Shown: positions 42,612 through 52,596, counted from the stretch's first letter. The stretch: 64,000 nucleotides of DNA from Limosilactobacillus equigenerosi DSM 18793 = JCM 14505 (GCF_001311375.1 NZ_BBAS01000002.1:62001-126000), one strand, 5' to 3'. Notes: generated by a model not told the origin, from the letters alone. Made by a program: numbers and translations.

Positions 42612-43040
42612 TTAATTACAAGTCCAAAGCCGATTTTCTGCGTCATAATTAAACCCCAGTTTTTGTAAGACACGTTGCGATGCCAAATTATTTGCGGTGG
42701 TTTGAGCCATAATCGGTCGCTGCGCAACCTGGGCGAGCACTTGTTTCACAGCCTTGGTCATTAAACCACGGTGCCGCTCTGCTGGTAATAAACCATAACT
42801 TAATTCTAATTGTTCCGCCACCAGCATTATCACTACTACCCCAATTAAGTGGTGTTGCTTAAAAATCCCCCACCAAGTACCATTCTTTAACCAATTTGTC
42901 AGGGCCCACTGTAAGGCTGTTGCATCATTCACCACTAAGCCCATTGCGCTCCCTAATTGATCTTGCAATAACAAAGCCCGCACTAATGATGCATCCGCGA
43001 CCGTCAATAAATTCAATTGGTATTGTGATGACAACTCCAT
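42612..43040 (-). CDS. GNAT family N-acetyltransferase
   Basis: 142 residues from MELSSQYQLNLLTVADASLV at 43040; the longer frame to 43085 lacks a better site and overlaps the divergent gene. GNAT signs: the central LSYGLLPAERHRGLMTKAV (acetyl-CoA-binding loop) and ASQRVLQKLGFNYDAEN at the end, as in the RimJ/RimL-like Acetyltransf_3 group. Substrate unknown; such proteins often act on ribosomal proteins or small amines. It is divergent from the esterase gene. Confidence 0.8.
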   Translation of the reverse strand: MELSSQYQLNLLTVADASLVRALLLQDQLGSAMGLVVNDATALQWALTNWLKNGTWWGIFKQHHLIGVVVIMLVAEQLELSYGLLPAERHRGLMTKAVKQVLAQVAQRPIMAQTTANNLASQRVLQKLGFNYDAENRLWTCN

Positions 43041-43079
43041 TATAATTACCCCTATCAAGTGAAAACGAGGACACCCATT

Positions 43080-43868
43080 ATGCAACTAGAAACCATCCAT
43101 CTTACTGAGCACGCCAGCTTAACGTTATACCGCCAAAGTTGGTTTGCCCATCAACAAGTTCCAGCCTTACTTATCATTCCCGGCGGTTCTATGAAAATGT
43201 TCCCCGTTGAATCAACCGAAAAATTGGCCCTGGCTTGGAGTGCGCAAGGCTATCAAGTTGCCGTGTTACGATATACGTTAATTTCCGATGGCCGAAATAA
43301 ACCTTTATACCCGCAACCACTGATCGACCTTGCTAAAGCGGTGCAATATTTGCGCACCCATACGAACGAATTCCATTTGAATGGACAAATCTTTTTAAAC
43401 GCCTTTTCGGCTGGCGGTCATTTAGCAGCCCTATACAATAATTATTGGTCGACCGCTTGGCTCCAACAACTAAGTAAAGTCCCCAATGAACTCGCTCAAC
43501 CAAACGGCCTGATCCTTGGTTATCCAGTCATTAATTTACACGCCGGATTTCCCACTGACCAAGTCACCATCCAACAATGGACGGCCGATGAACGTTTCAT
43601 TGATGCAAGTACTACGGTTAATGCTAACTGCGCCCCCACCTTCATTTGGACCACCCTTGACGACCCCTTTGTACCGGCCAGCAACAGTTTACAATATTTT
43701 AACGCCTTATACCAAGCACAGGTGTCGGTTGAAGGCACTTTTATCCCCACGGTCCACACGGGATGACCCTAGCCCAACCTAACAGTGCCCGCAAGGATAG
43801 TGAAATTGATCCCCATGTGGCCACCTGGTTTAAACTTGCGCATCAATGGATTGATAATAGGTCGTGAG
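43080..43868 (+). CDS. Alpha/beta hydrolase, esterase family (frameshift)
   Basis: About 263 residues after repair. An acetyl-esterase-like hydrolase: LLIIPGGSMKMFP takes the oxyanion-hole position and FLNAFSAGGHLAALY holds the nucleophile elbow (G/A-X-S-X-G variant FSAGG). The acidic residue is in WTTLDDPFVP and the catalytic His in VHTGMTLAQ. The start is at 43080 (MQLETIHL) with a GAGG ribosome site. A G is missing at about 43761, which splits HTG from MTLAQPNSARKDSE; the repaired frame ends at 43868. Substrate unknown. Confidence 0.82.
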
Positions 43869-43875
43869 CCACGCA

Positions 43876-43912
43876 AATAAAAAGCGGTCGGAAAATCCCG
43901 CCCGCTTTTTAT
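43876..43912. terminator. Bidirectional terminator
   Basis: AAAAAGCGGTCGG / CCCGCCCGCTTTTT with an AAAAT loop lies between the convergent esterase and PAP2 genes. Confidence 0.8.
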
Positions 43913-43915
43913 AGT

Positions 43916-44584
43916 TTAAATTAATGAATATCTTGTATAACGCATCCGTTGCATGGTTGGGGCTAACTTCACGTAGAAGACTTCCATGATTTGTAACCAA
44001 GTATAACCTAATAACATTGCGCCAATTGTATCCGTTGGAAAGTGTGCATATAAGTACACCCGTGAAATTGCTAACAGAGCTACGAACACAATCGTAATAG
44101 CAATCGTTACCCGCCGTTTCAAATCATTTTGAATAATTGGTACTACAACTAATAAGACAATCCCGGCAATCAAGAATGTCCCTAACGTGTGCCCACTTGG
44201 GAAACTAAACCCATCATCGGCAGCTAAGTGTTGGGCTGGCCGCGCCCGTTGAATCAAATGCTTAATAATCCAGCCCCAAGCATCACCCGTAACCAGCGTC
44301 GCGAATGACCAAAGTGCTGCTACTTTAAACTTCAAGCCCCATAATAAAACGGCTAATAATAATCCCCACAACAAAGTCATCTTAGGACTTCCTAAAAATG
44401 AAATGAACTTCATGTAAGCGGTCATAAAGCCACTCGGGTGATTACTAGTAAAAAGCGTTTGGAAAGCTGCATCAACGGTGCTAACCAATAAGGCATTGCG
44501 CCAAACCATAAACGCTAATATTAAAAAAATGACCCCGGAAACAATAAACCGAAATTTCCGGCCATGATCAAATTGAATTAACAT
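43916..44584 (-). CDS. PAP2 family phosphatase
   Basis: 222 residues from MLIQFDHGRK at 44584, where GAAGGTAAC gives the ribosome site. Six membrane helices. The three PAP2 motifs are present: KHLIQRARPAQH, SFPSGHTLGTF and SRVYLYAHFPTD. It is probably a membrane lipid phosphatase (phosphatidate, phosphatidylglycerol phosphate or undecaprenyl diphosphate). The exact substrate cannot be told from the motifs. Confidence 0.9.
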   Translation of the reverse strand: MLIQFDHGRKFRFIVSGVIFLILAFMVWRNALLVSTVDAAFQTLFTSNHPSGFMTAYMKFISFLGSPKMTLLWGLLLAVLLWGLKFKVAALWSFATLVTGDAWGWIIKHLIQRARPAQHLAADDGFSFPSGHTLGTFLIAGIVLLVVVPIIQNDLKRRVTIAITIVFVALLAISRVYLYAHFPTDTIGAMLLGYTWLQIMEVFYVKLAPTMQRMRYTRYSLI

Positions 44585-44630
44585 TTCGTTACCTTCTTTT
44601 CTTTCAAGATTCAATAATAGTTAAATTGTA

Positions 44631-45140
44631 TCACAAATCACGTGGCTTCGATACGTGGGGTTTCGGACGTAATAACTGACTGATTGGTTTTGGACCTATA
44701 AACTTACGCCCATAAATAGCGGCATTAATTAAGTCACCAAGCCCAAAGCCAACCGACAAGGCTCCCGCAATCACTAAGACTTGGTACAGATACGTCATGG
44801 CCAACGCTTGATTTCCTAAGGCTAAGGCCCGAATCATCCGATATGATTGGCCCCCAGGCACAAAATTAACTAGCGCTGGTACATTATAAATAATCATCGG
44901 CAAGCGTTGCCGGCGGGCTACCAGCATACTAAAAATCGAAATCAACACCGCTCCAATCATATTGCTTAACGCCAGCCCTAAATGCCACCATTGATTAATC
45001 AATAAATATGCCAACCAACATACCGTCCCGATTAACCCTGACGGAATATAAGCCCGCTTGGGAATATTTAACATCATCCCAAAGGTCACAGCGGCCACAA
45101 AACTCAAGCCACCTTGAATCCACCATGGTACTGTTGTCAT
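44631..45140 (-). CDS. Threonine/serine exporter family protein, ThrE C-terminal half (DUF3815-like)
   Basis: About 169 residues and four to five membrane helices. It includes MIIYNVPALVNFVPGGQSYRM near the middle and GFGLGDLINAAIYGRKF at the end, as in the DUF3815 half of ThrE. It begins 13 bp after the gene for the other half. Together they should form one exporter. I chose the ATG at 45140 rather than the TTG before it. Confidence 0.82.
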   Translation of the reverse strand: MTTVPWWIQGGLSFVAAVTFGMMLNIPKRAYIPSGLIGTVCWLAYLLINQWWHLGLALSNMIGAVLISIFSMLVARRQRLPMIIYNVPALVNFVPGGQSYRMIRALALGNQALAMTYLYQVLVIAGALSVGFGLGDLINAAIYGRKFIGPKPISQLLRPKPHVSKPRDL

Positions 45141-45153
45141 CAATTACTCCTTT

Positions 45154-45906
45154 CTACGCCACATATCGTAAAACCAACACAATCGCACTTGCAATTGCCG
45201 CCGCCGTTAATAATGCTTCCAAAGCCCGTGACGGACCACTAATTAAGTTTCCGGCGACAAAATCACGGGCCGCATTCGTTAATGGGATCCCAGGTACTAA
45301 CGGCATAATACTTCCAATAATCGTCGCATTGGCATTCGCGACAATTCCAACTTTTTGGAGAAGCATCGCACTAACTCCAACGACCACGGCTGCACTAAAT
45401 TCACTAATATATTTAATTTGAAACTTACGGAATAATACCAAAAAGACCCAGTAACCAATCCCACCGATGAGGGATGATTCAATTACATCCCCGTAATCGC
45501 CAGTAAAAATCACTAATAACGCCCCACTTAAGACTGCCGCCGCCACACATTGTAACCATTCCGGCAGATTCGTTTGATCGCGATCGATAGCACTAAGTTC
45601 CGCATACGTTTGCGCCAACGTTAATTTTCCATTTACAAACCGTCGCGAAACATCATTCACTTCGGCCACTTTCCGGAGATTGTTTTTCCGGACCCGAATA
45701 TCAACCGCTTGCGCATTGGGGAGATGATCAGATGACGCAACCATTCCCGTGACGGTCGTAAAAACCTGGAAACTCTTCAAGCCGGCAGCCCGGCCCATCC
45801 GATACACCGTATCATTAACCCGATCCATATTCGACCCATTTTCAATTAAAATTTGTCCCGCTAAGATACAAGTCGTAATCGCTAAATTACGTGTTTCATC
45901 ATCCAT
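45154..45906 (-). CDS. Threonine/serine exporter family protein, ThrE N-terminal half (DUF1212)
   Basis: 250 residues. The cytoplasmic N-terminal region contains ENGSNMDRVNDTVYRMGRAAGL, the ThrE signature, and VNDVSRRFVNGKLT. It is followed by five membrane helices with PLVPGIPLTNAARDFVAGNL. The next gene encodes the second half. A fused, full-length ThrE occurs elsewhere in the window (59282), so this genome has both forms. Confidence 0.85.
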   Translation of the reverse strand: MDDETRNLAITTCILAGQILIENGSNMDRVNDTVYRMGRAAGLKSFQVFTTVTGMVASSDHLPNAQAVDIRVRKNNLRKVAEVNDVSRRFVNGKLTLAQTYAELSAIDRDQTNLPEWLQCVAAAVLSGALLVIFTGDYGDVIESSLIGGIGYWVFLVLFRKFQIKYISEFSAAVVVGVSAMLLQKVGIVANANATIIGSIMPLVPGIPLTNAARDFVAGNLISGPSRALEALLTAAAIASAIVLVLRYVA

Positions 45907-46015
45907 CCATCAAGCCCCCTTCGTCATTATGTTACTAAGATATCATTAGCTGATGTTGTTATCCATGAATTATTTGGTATGATTAAGGAAAATTAATTTA
46001 ATTGGGAGAAATTTA

Positions 46016-46917
46016 ATGCACGAACATCCGCAAATATCACGTCAACGGTTTTTAAGCGTGACCGTTTTAAACGCTGTCATTACCCTAGCTGAAATTATCG
46101 GAGGCCTTATGGCGGGCAGTTTAGCCTTACTATCTGATGCCGTTCACAATTTAACCGATACCTTATCGATTGTGCTCGGCTATGTCGCCAGTCGGATTAG
46201 TACCCGGCCGGAAAATCAGTATCAAACCTATGGCTACCGACGAGCGGAAATTTTAGCCGCCCTGTTAAATGCGATTATCTTGGTAATCGTGGTCATTGGC
46301 TTACTTTACGAAGCATCGTGCGCTTTGCCCACCCTGAACCAATCAACGGGCCGCTCATGTTAACGGTCGCCATCATCGGCTTAATTGCGAATATCGTTTC
46401 ACTATTCCTATTACACGCCGGGGTTAATCATAGTCTCAATTTAAAGGCGACTTACTTACATATCTTAGGTGACACGTTATCATCTGTCGCCGTGATTATC
46501 GGCGCCCTGGTCGTCACCCTCACCCAAGTCACGTGGGTCGACCCGGCATTAACCATTTTAGTGGCTTTATTAATCGCCAAAGAAACCTTGCCCGTCATTA
46601 AACAAGCGAGCTTAATTTTAATGCAAACCGGCCCCAAAGTTGATTATGACCAAATCACCAAGGATTTAACGGCGTTACCAGGGGTTAATCATATTCATCA
46701 CCTCCATGCTTGGATGTTAGATGAACACACCACCGCGATTTCACTGCACATTAACTGTACAAACCAAGAATTAAGCCAAATCGAACCCCTCTACCAACAA
46801 ATTGAAACCATTCTGAAAACTAAGTATCACTTCAACCATGTTACGATTCAAGCCGAATGTCACCGTGGCGAGGCTGAGTCATTAATCGCAAACGAAATTG
46901 ATCACTTTGAACACTAA
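46016..46917 (+). CDS. Cation diffusion facilitator family transporter (frameshift)
   Basis: About 300 residues after repair. A CDF-family metal/proton antiporter, probably for Zn, Cd or Mn. The metal-binding HN..D block is LLSDAVHNLTDTLSI in helix 2, a second one is LHILGDTLSSV in helix 5, and the C-terminal cytoplasmic domain has VNHIHHLHAWML. At 46315 one A is missing; with it, EAIVRFAHPEPINGP reads through. GGGAG gives a ribosome site before 46016. Confidence 0.88.
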
Positions 46918-46962
46918 AAACGCTCCTAGCTGAGATTAACTCAACTAGGAGCGTTTATTTGA
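46917..46962. terminator. Terminator between the CDF and VIT genes
   Basis: AAACGCTCCTAG-TGAG / CTAGGAGCGTTT is a near-perfect stem with T/A flanks and serves convergent genes. Confidence 0.8.
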
Positions 46963-46971
46963 AACCATTAT

Positions 46972-47652
46972 TTAGAATAACTTCCCAACGAAATAGTGAA
47001 TGGCCACGGTAATCAATCCAATGATAATATTGCGGAGCATGGCCACTTTCGGGTTCCCATCACCAAGGCGGGCACTAATATAACCAACTAAGGCGCTGGT
47101 AACCATCACCGCGAGGATCGTCATCGGCCACTTCGCCACCCCAGGGGTAAACGTCATGGCAACTAGTGGTAAGATTCCCCCAAGACCAGCCGAAACTAAG
47201 GATGAAAAGGCCGCATCCCATGGATTTAAATAATGACCTAATTCAACATTGTATTTCACCTTCACTACGGTTTCTAACGGCTTTTTCGCTAATAAATCTT
47301 GGGCAATTGCCGCTGATGTTTGCGGCGAGATTCCTTTAGCTTCATAATATTGCGTCACCGCTGCTAATTCCCCAGCAAAATCCGTTTTTAATAATTGCCG
47401 TTCTTTTTCCACGGCTGCTTTTTCGGTATCTTTTTGGGTGCTAACGGAAGCATATTCCCCCGCCCCCATCGAAAAAGCGCAGGCCAGTAAATCGGACAAC
47501 CCCGCTACGAAAATCGTAAACGAATTCGTCGTGGCCGCCGCCACAGAAACCAACACGCCGACAACGGTTAAAATCCCGTCATTGGAACCTAAAACTCCGG
47601 CACGGAGGGTATTCAACTTTTCTTCCATCGTTTGTTTTTGATGCTTTGCCAT
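46972..47652 (-). CDS. VIT1/CCC1 family membrane transporter (copy 2)
   Basis: 226 residues from MAKHQKQTMEEKLNTLRAG at 47652, with GGAGG before it. VIT/CCC1 family: GVLGSNDGILTVVGVLVSVA in helix 1, SMGAGEYASVSTQKDTEKAA in the metal-binding loop, then three C-terminal helices. The family moves Fe or Mn. It lies 13 bp after a paralogue and both share the same architecture, so this looks like a tandem duplication or a heteromeric pair. Confidence 0.87.
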   Translation of the reverse strand: MAKHQKQTMEEKLNTLRAGVLGSNDGILTVVGVLVSVAAATTNSFTIFVAGLSDLLACAFSMGAGEYASVSTQKDTEKAAVEKERQLLKTDFAGELAAVTQYYEAKGISPQTSAAIAQDLLAKKPLETVVKVKYNVELGHYLNPWDAAFSSLVSAGLGGILPLVAMTFTPGVAKWPMTILAVMVTSALVGYISARLGDGNPKVAMLRNIIIGLITVAIHYFVGKLF

Positions 47653-47665
47653 TGAACTGACCTCC

Positions 47666-48346
47666 TTAACGGGCAATTAATTGACCAATGATAAAGGTTA
47701 CTAACATCGTTAATAAACCTGATGCCACATTCCGCAACACGGACTTTGGTCGGTTTGATTCGCCTAACACAGCAGCGGTATACCCGGTAATCACAAGGGC
47801 AATCGTCACGGCGACCATCGTTAACCAAATCCGCCAATGATCAGGAGATAACGTCACCGCCGCAATTGGTAAAATCGATCCCAAAGGGAAGGAAATAAAT
47901 GAAGCTAACGCCGCTGCATATGCACTTGTGTATTCATGCGGGTTAAAGCCATAGCGTTCTTGCACAACCGTTCCGACGGCATCTTGTTCCATTAATTCTT
48001 GCGTGGCTTGATGCGCTAGTTGCGGATCAATGTCTTGGTCAATAAATTTTTGTTTTACAAAGTCAAATTCCCGTTGGTAATCTTCTTCAAGGCGTTGTGT
48101 TTCATTTACTAACGCCATTTTTTGCGAATCACTTTGGGTGCTCACGGAAATATATTCCCCCGCGGCCATTGAAATGGTACCGGCTAAACTCCCCGCTAAC
48201 CCGGAAATCAAAATCGAAAACGGATCTTTTGTGGCCGCCGCCACCCCGATAACAATCCCGGCGACCGAGATAATTCCATCGTTGGCTCCCATGACACTGG
48301 CCCGCAAAACATTAATTTTTTGCGCTAAGGACATTTTTTTCTTCAT
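47666..48346 (-). CDS. VIT1/CCC1 family membrane transporter (copy 1)
   Basis: 226 residues. ASVMGANDGIISVAGIVIGV in helix 1 and SMAAGEYISVSTQSDSQKMA match the VIT family, followed by a metal-binding helical domain and three membrane helices. It is the first of the tandem pair; the second begins 13 bp after its stop. Likely a manganese or iron transporter; direction and metal are inferred from the family. Confidence 0.87.
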   Translation of the reverse strand: MKKKMSLAQKINVLRASVMGANDGIISVAGIVIGVAAATKDPFSILISGLAGSLAGTISMAAGEYISVSTQSDSQKMALVNETQRLEEDYQREFDFVKQKFIDQDIDPQLAHQATQELMEQDAVGTVVQERYGFNPHEYTSAYAAALASFISFPLGSILPIAAVTLSPDHWRIWLTMVAVTIALVITGYTAAVLGESNRPKSVLRNVASGLLTMLVTFIIGQLIAR

Positions 48347-48384
48347 TGTTGCTTCCTCCCTTTATTCGCCCTTTAATTTACACC

Positions 48385-48432
48385 TTATCAAGCGCTAACT
48401 CAAGTGTTAAAATAAAGAAAAAGCGCTTACAA
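48385..48432 (+). promoter_or_regulatory. lplA promoter with cre-like site
   Basis: TTATCA (48385-48390) and TAAAAT (48408-48413) are 17 bp apart. GAAAAAGCGCTTACA (about 48417-48431) directly follows and resembles a cre site, so CcpA may repress lplA. Confidence 0.55.
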
Positions 48433-48448
48433 AAAGGAAGTGATTTAA

Positions 48449-49462
48449 TTGCGTTACCTAACTTCACCTAGTAACGACATTCGCTATAATTTAGCCTTGG
48501 AATCCTATTTAATGAAACACGCAGATTTAACTGAACCGATTCTTTATTTTTACATCAATTCGCCCTGCATTATTTTAGGCCGCAATCAAAATGCATATGA
48601 TGAAATCAATCTTGATTACGTCAAGCAACACGACATTATCGTCACCCGGCGCACCTCTGGGGGTGGCGCGGTCTTTGATGACCTCGGGAATGTCAGTTTT
48701 AGCTTTATTACTACCGATGATGGTCATTCCAATGGTAATTTTGCGAAGTTTACCACTCCCGTTTTAAAGGCGCTACACCAACTGGGCGCGACTGACGCTA
48801 CCCTAGCTGGCCGTAACGACCTTGAAATTAACGGACAAAAATTTTCCGGTAATGCGATGAAAATTGAGCGCGGACGGATGTTTTCCCACGGCACTTTAAT
48901 GTATGATGTGGACCTTGACGTGATTGAACACGCCCTCACCGTCCCGGATGACAAAATCGCCGCCAAAGGGATTAAATCGGTGCATGCCCGCGTGACGAAT
49001 TTAAAACCCCATTTTGCCCCGAAATATCAACATCTAACCATTGAAGAATTCCGTGATACGTTAGCCAAGGCTATTTTACACGTAGATAATCTATCCCAGG
49101 CCAAGTTATATGAATTAACTCCGGCCGACCAAGCCGCCGTGAACGAACTAACTCAACGTGTTTACCAAAATTGGGACTGGGTCTATGGCAAATCACCAAG
49201 CGCCACCATCCAACACCGGCACCACTTCCCCGCGGGCACGGTTGATTTCCGGTTAACCGTTGACCATGGTCACATTACCGACTTACAGGTCTACGGGGAT
49301 TTTCTCGGACAACAAACTCCGCAAGCTTTCATCGACCGCCTTGTCAACGTCCGCTATGAAGCCCCAGCCATCAAACGGGCCTTACAAGGTTTCGACTTTG
49401 CGGGAACGTTTGGCCAGATTCCGGCTGCTGCCATTATTGATTTACTACTTAAACCAGCTTAA
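48449..49462 (+). CDS. lplA: Lipoate--protein ligase A
   Basis: Activates lipoate with ATP and attaches it to the E2 subunits of 2-oxoacid dehydrogenases. 337 residues with a TTG start at 48449 after AAGGAAG. Motifs: ILGRNQNAYDEIN, RRTSGGGAVFDDLGN (residues about 70-85) and the lysine of FSGNAMKIERGRMFSHGTLM. A C-terminal accessory domain (about 250-337) is present. The frame is intact. Confidence 0.92.
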   Translation: MRYLTSPSNDIRYNLALESYLMKHADLTEPILYFYINSPCIILGRNQNAYDEINLDYVKQHDIIVTRRTSGGGAVFDDLGNVSFSFITTDDGHSNGNFAKFTTPVLKALHQLGATDATLAGRNDLEINGQKFSGNAMKIERGRMFSHGTLMYDVDLDVIEHALTVPDDKIAAKGIKSVHARVTNLKPHFAPKYQHLTIEEFRDTLAKAILHVDNLSQAKLYELTPADQAAVNELTQRVYQNWDWVYGKSPSATIQHRHHFPAGTVDFRLTVDHGHITDLQVYGDFLGQQTPQAFIDRLVNVRYEAPAIKRALQGFDFAGTFGQIPAAAIIDLLLKPA

Positions 49463-49500
49463 CCAAAAAACAGGTGCTTAAAAATTAGCACCTGTTTTTC
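49463..49500. terminator. Bidirectional terminator
   Basis: AAAAACAGGTGCTAA / TTAGCACCTGTTTTT lies between lplA and the stress protein gene. Confidence 0.85.
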
Positions 49501-49501
49501 A

Positions 49502-49966
49502 TTAAGCTTCGTTATCAGCTCGAACAACAGTGACTGAAACCCCAGAGTGTTCCACAATTTCAGACGCTTGGGAACCAATCGTCTTCCGCGATCCTGGTTT
49601 ACCAATTGACCCAACGACAATTAGGTCTGGATTAAATTCTGGCACCACGTGGTTACAAATTCGTTCCGCTGGTTTATCACCTTCGTCAACAATGGCCGTG
49701 ATTTGTTTTGGATCAACCCCATAATCAATCGCCGCTTGCACATATTCTTGAATCCGGTGTTCCAATTTATCACGACTGTCATGCACGTATTCATCATCCA
49801 AAATTTGGAACACATTCACGCGCTTCGTTTCAAAAATTGAAACAATTCCTAATTCCGAGCCATCTCGCTTGGCCTTATCAACTGCATAGTAAAAAGCTGC
49901 TAAAGCATCCGGGGCTTCATCAACCCCAACTAAAATCTTGTGAAACTTCTTTGGTTTAATTTCCAT
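49502..49966 (-). CDS. Universal stress protein UspA family
   Basis: 154 residues with one Usp domain: KILVGVDEAPDALAAFYYAV at the start and the ATP-binding glycine loop VVGSIGKPGSRKTIGS near residue 118. Such proteins are induced by starvation and acid in lactobacilli. A promoter (TTTACA-N17-TATGAT) lies within 100 bp upstream on the minus strand, and a rod-like RNA hairpin is divergently placed beyond it. Confidence 0.9.
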   Translation of the reverse strand: MEIKPKKFHKILVGVDEAPDALAAFYYAVDKAKRDGSELGIVSIFETKRVNVFQILDDEYVHDSRDKLEHRIQEYVQAAIDYGVDPKQITAIVDEGDKPAERICNHVVPEFNPDLIVVGSIGKPGSRKTIGSQASEIVEHSGVSVTVVRADNEA

Positions 49967-50011
49967 TTCAAAACTCCTTTTTGAATTGGATCATGCTACT
50001 TCTTTATCATA

Positions 50012-50160
50012 CGAGAATTTGCTATGATTGTAAACACTAGTATGTGAGCCCGTGTAAAGTTTCCGAATGCTAAGCTTTGAATTCCGTGCGGCGTTAGGTA
50101 CTAACGTCGGAGGAATTTATGCTTAGCACTAGGAAACTTAGGGCGAGCATAATTACAAGT
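50012..50160 (+). ncRNA. Candidate structured RNA (long rod-like hairpin)
   Basis: From about 50039 to 50153 the sequence folds into one long stem with small internal loops. Paired arms from the base inward are TATGT/GCATA, GCCC/GGGC, AAGTTTCC/GGAAACTT, TGCTAAGC/GCTTAGCA, AATTCC/GGAATT and CGGCGTTAG/CTAACGTCG around a GTA loop. An extended -10 box (TGCTATGAT, about 50021-50029) could start a plus-strand RNA near 50036. RNAs next to usp genes include 6S RNA and the Lacto-usp motif. I see no large central bubble as in 6S. It could also be a leader of the downstream elaA gene. Confidence 0.55.
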
Positions 50161-50282
50161 ATGAAGAGAAAGTTTAGACTCGCGTTAGAGCGACCCTGCG
50201 AACATGATTTCAAATGTGAATAGAACACTCAACATCACACGTATCACTAATCAATCCAACCATCATACCTCGAGGTCATCCC

Positions 50283-50714
50283 ATGGAAATCCAAATTCAA
50301 CCCTTTAACCAATTAACTACCACCCAACTGTGGCAAATTTATCGCCTCCGGGCCACCGTCTTTACCGGCGAACAACATATCGTCGTCCCCGATCCTGATG
50401 AAGCTGATTTAATTGCCCTCCATGCCCAAGGAAGAATCAAAGGTGAATTACTTACCTATGCCCGAGCATTTGTGAATGATGATGCCATTCACCTTGGTCG
50501 CGTGGTAACCGCTCAAGACGCCCGTGGCCATGGTTATGCTAAACAACTGTTAACCCAACTCATCATCCAAGCCCAACGCCAATGGCCCAATTTACCGATC
50601 ACCTTAGACGCCCAAATCACTGCCCAAGGATTATACGAAAAATTAGGCTTTCAACCCGTCGGCGACCAATTCATGGAAGCGGGCTTACCCCATCAAAAAA
50701 TGATTTTACCTTAA
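50283..50714 (+). CDS. elaA: ElaA family GNAT acetyltransferase
   Basis: 143 residues. ElaA-type GNAT: LWQIYRLRATVFTGEQHI near the N-terminus, HLGRVVTAQDARGHGYAKQL as the acetyl-CoA loop, and AQGLYEKLGFQPVGDQFMEA near the end. Substrate unknown. The 5' region carries the long RNA hairpin described separately, so it may be its leader. Confidence 0.87.
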   Translation: MEIQIQPFNQLTTTQLWQIYRLRATVFTGEQHIVVPDPDEADLIALHAQGRIKGELLTYARAFVNDDAIHLGRVVTAQDARGHGYAKQLLTQLIIQAQRQWPNLPITLDAQITAQGLYEKLGFQPVGDQFMEAGLPHQKMILP

Positions 50715-50753
50715 ACAAAAACGAGCTAACCAAAAGTGGTCAGCTCGTTTTAA
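50715..50753. terminator. Bidirectional terminator
   Basis: AAAACGAGCTAACCA / TGGTCAGCTCGTTTT separates elaA from rnjA, which converge. Confidence 0.8.
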
Positions 50754-52596
50754 TTATTCTGCCGTTGCCTTTACAGCCGGCTTCGGTTTATTATTCTTGC
50801 GGTTCTTTTTAAACGTTGGTTTCCGCTTATTACCATTTCCCTTTTGATCAACTGATCCTTGGTTTTTATGATTGGACTTATTCAACCGTTTCTTAGGTTG
50901 ATTATCATTTAAAATCGTCACCATTGGAATAATGACTGGTCGCCGGCCCGTCCGGTCATACAATAACTTTTGGAGCCGGGAAACAATCGTCCGGTTTAAC
51001 GCCCGCCGATCAATCGTCTTGTGGTTCTTAAACGTATTTAAGATCGCCCAAAAGACTTCGTGGTTGGCGGCACGAATCAAGTCTTGTGATTCGTGCATGT
51101 AGACAAAGCCTCGCGAAACGATATCTGGACCGGCCACAATTTGGAAGTCCTTTAAGTCGACGACCGCAATTGCCGTCACAACCCCTTCTTCGGACAACAT
51201 CCGCCGTTCACGAATTTCTGGATCGCCTACGGCATCATTGACATCACGTCCATCAATGTAAACATTCCCCATGGATTCAATGTGGTCCGCAATCCGCGCC
51301 GTATCCTTCGTTAAGGCTAAAACATCCCCATTTTCCATGATGAACGTATTTTCCTTTGGCACCCCCGTTAATTGGGCCAATTCAGTATGAATCTTTTGCA
51401 TCCGGTATTCACCGTGAACAGGCGCGAAGAATTTGGGCTTCATCAACCGGAGCATAATTTCTTCATCTACTTGGCCCCCGTGACCAGACGTGTGAATGTT
51501 GTTCACGTATCCGTGGATCACATTGGCCCCAGCTTCTTCTAACTTGTTAATTAACGTGTTCACACTCGTCGTATTCCCTGGAATTGGGCTACTTGAGAAG
51601 ACCACCGTATCATCCGGTTGAATCGTAATTTGCCGGTGCGTCCCACTGGCAATTCGACTCAAGGCCGCCATTGGTTCCCCTTGGGATCCAGTACACATCA
51701 CCATTACTTGTTCGGGTGGATAGGAATTTAATTCACTTGGATCAATCAATGAGTCATCTGGAATCTTTAAGTAGCCTAATTCACGACCAGCAACAATCGC
51801 ATTTTCCATACTCCGCCCAACAACGGCAATCTTCCGACCTTGCCGAATCGCTTCATCACTGGCTTCACGTAACCGGTAAACATTGGAAGCAAAGGAAGCG
51901 AAGATAATCCGCCCTTTAATTCGTTGGAAGACTTTACGGACGTGGATATCAACCCACCGTTCAGACTTCGTAAATTCTGGGCGTTCAGCGTTAGTACTAT
52001 CAGAAGTCAATAATAAGACCCCTTCGTCACCAAGCTTGGCCATTTGTTGCATGTTCGGAGCTGGTAAATTACCAACTGGGGTTAAGTCAAACTTAAAGTC
52101 CCCGGTTTGAATAATCGTTCCTTGGGGCGTGTGGACCGCAATCCCTAACGTATCTGGAATTGAGTGCGTCGTCCGGAAGAAACTAATCCATAACTTCTTA
52201 AAGTGGACTTCGGAAAATTCATCAACTTCGTGAAATTCCGTTTCCCGTAATAGGTGCTTTTCTTCTAACTTCCCCTTAATTAAGGAAATCGCAAAGGGAC
52301 CTGAGTAAATCGGCGCCTTCACTTTTTGCAAGAAGAATGGCAAGCCCCCAATGTGGTCTTCGTGCCCGTGGGTAATAAAAATCCCTTTAATCTTATCCTT
52401 GTTTTCAACTAAGTAATCATAGTTTTGGATTACGTAGTCAACTCCAAGTAAATCGTCTTCTGGGAATAAGACTCCACAGTCAATAATGATAATTTCATCT
52501 TGGAACTGGACCGCATACATATTTTTTTCCAATTTCACCTAAGCCACCAACGGCAAAGAAGGCGACTTCATTATTATTAATATTTAATTTGCGCAT
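50754..52596 (-). CDS. rnj: Ribonuclease J (frameshift near N-terminus)
   Basis: About 613 residues. A metallo-beta-lactamase/beta-CASP RNase with both endo- and 5'-exonuclease activity in Firmicutes. The metal motif is FITHGHEDHIGGLPFFL, followed by TGDFKFD and beta-CASP blocks such as CTGSQGEPMAALSRIA. It ends in a lysine-rich tail (PKKRLNKSNHK...). The start is 52596 (MRKLNINNNEVAFF) with GGAGAAC upstream. The T7 run at 52522-52528 is one base too long, so a naive reading starts at MKLEKNMYAV. Length and basic tail are like RNase J1 or J2 of lactobacilli; which of the two I cannot decide. Confidence 0.92.

Noticed and set aside
50012-50160. Typical 6S RNA
   Set aside because: No large central bubble; the stem is too continuous. 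Kept only as a structured RNA candidate.
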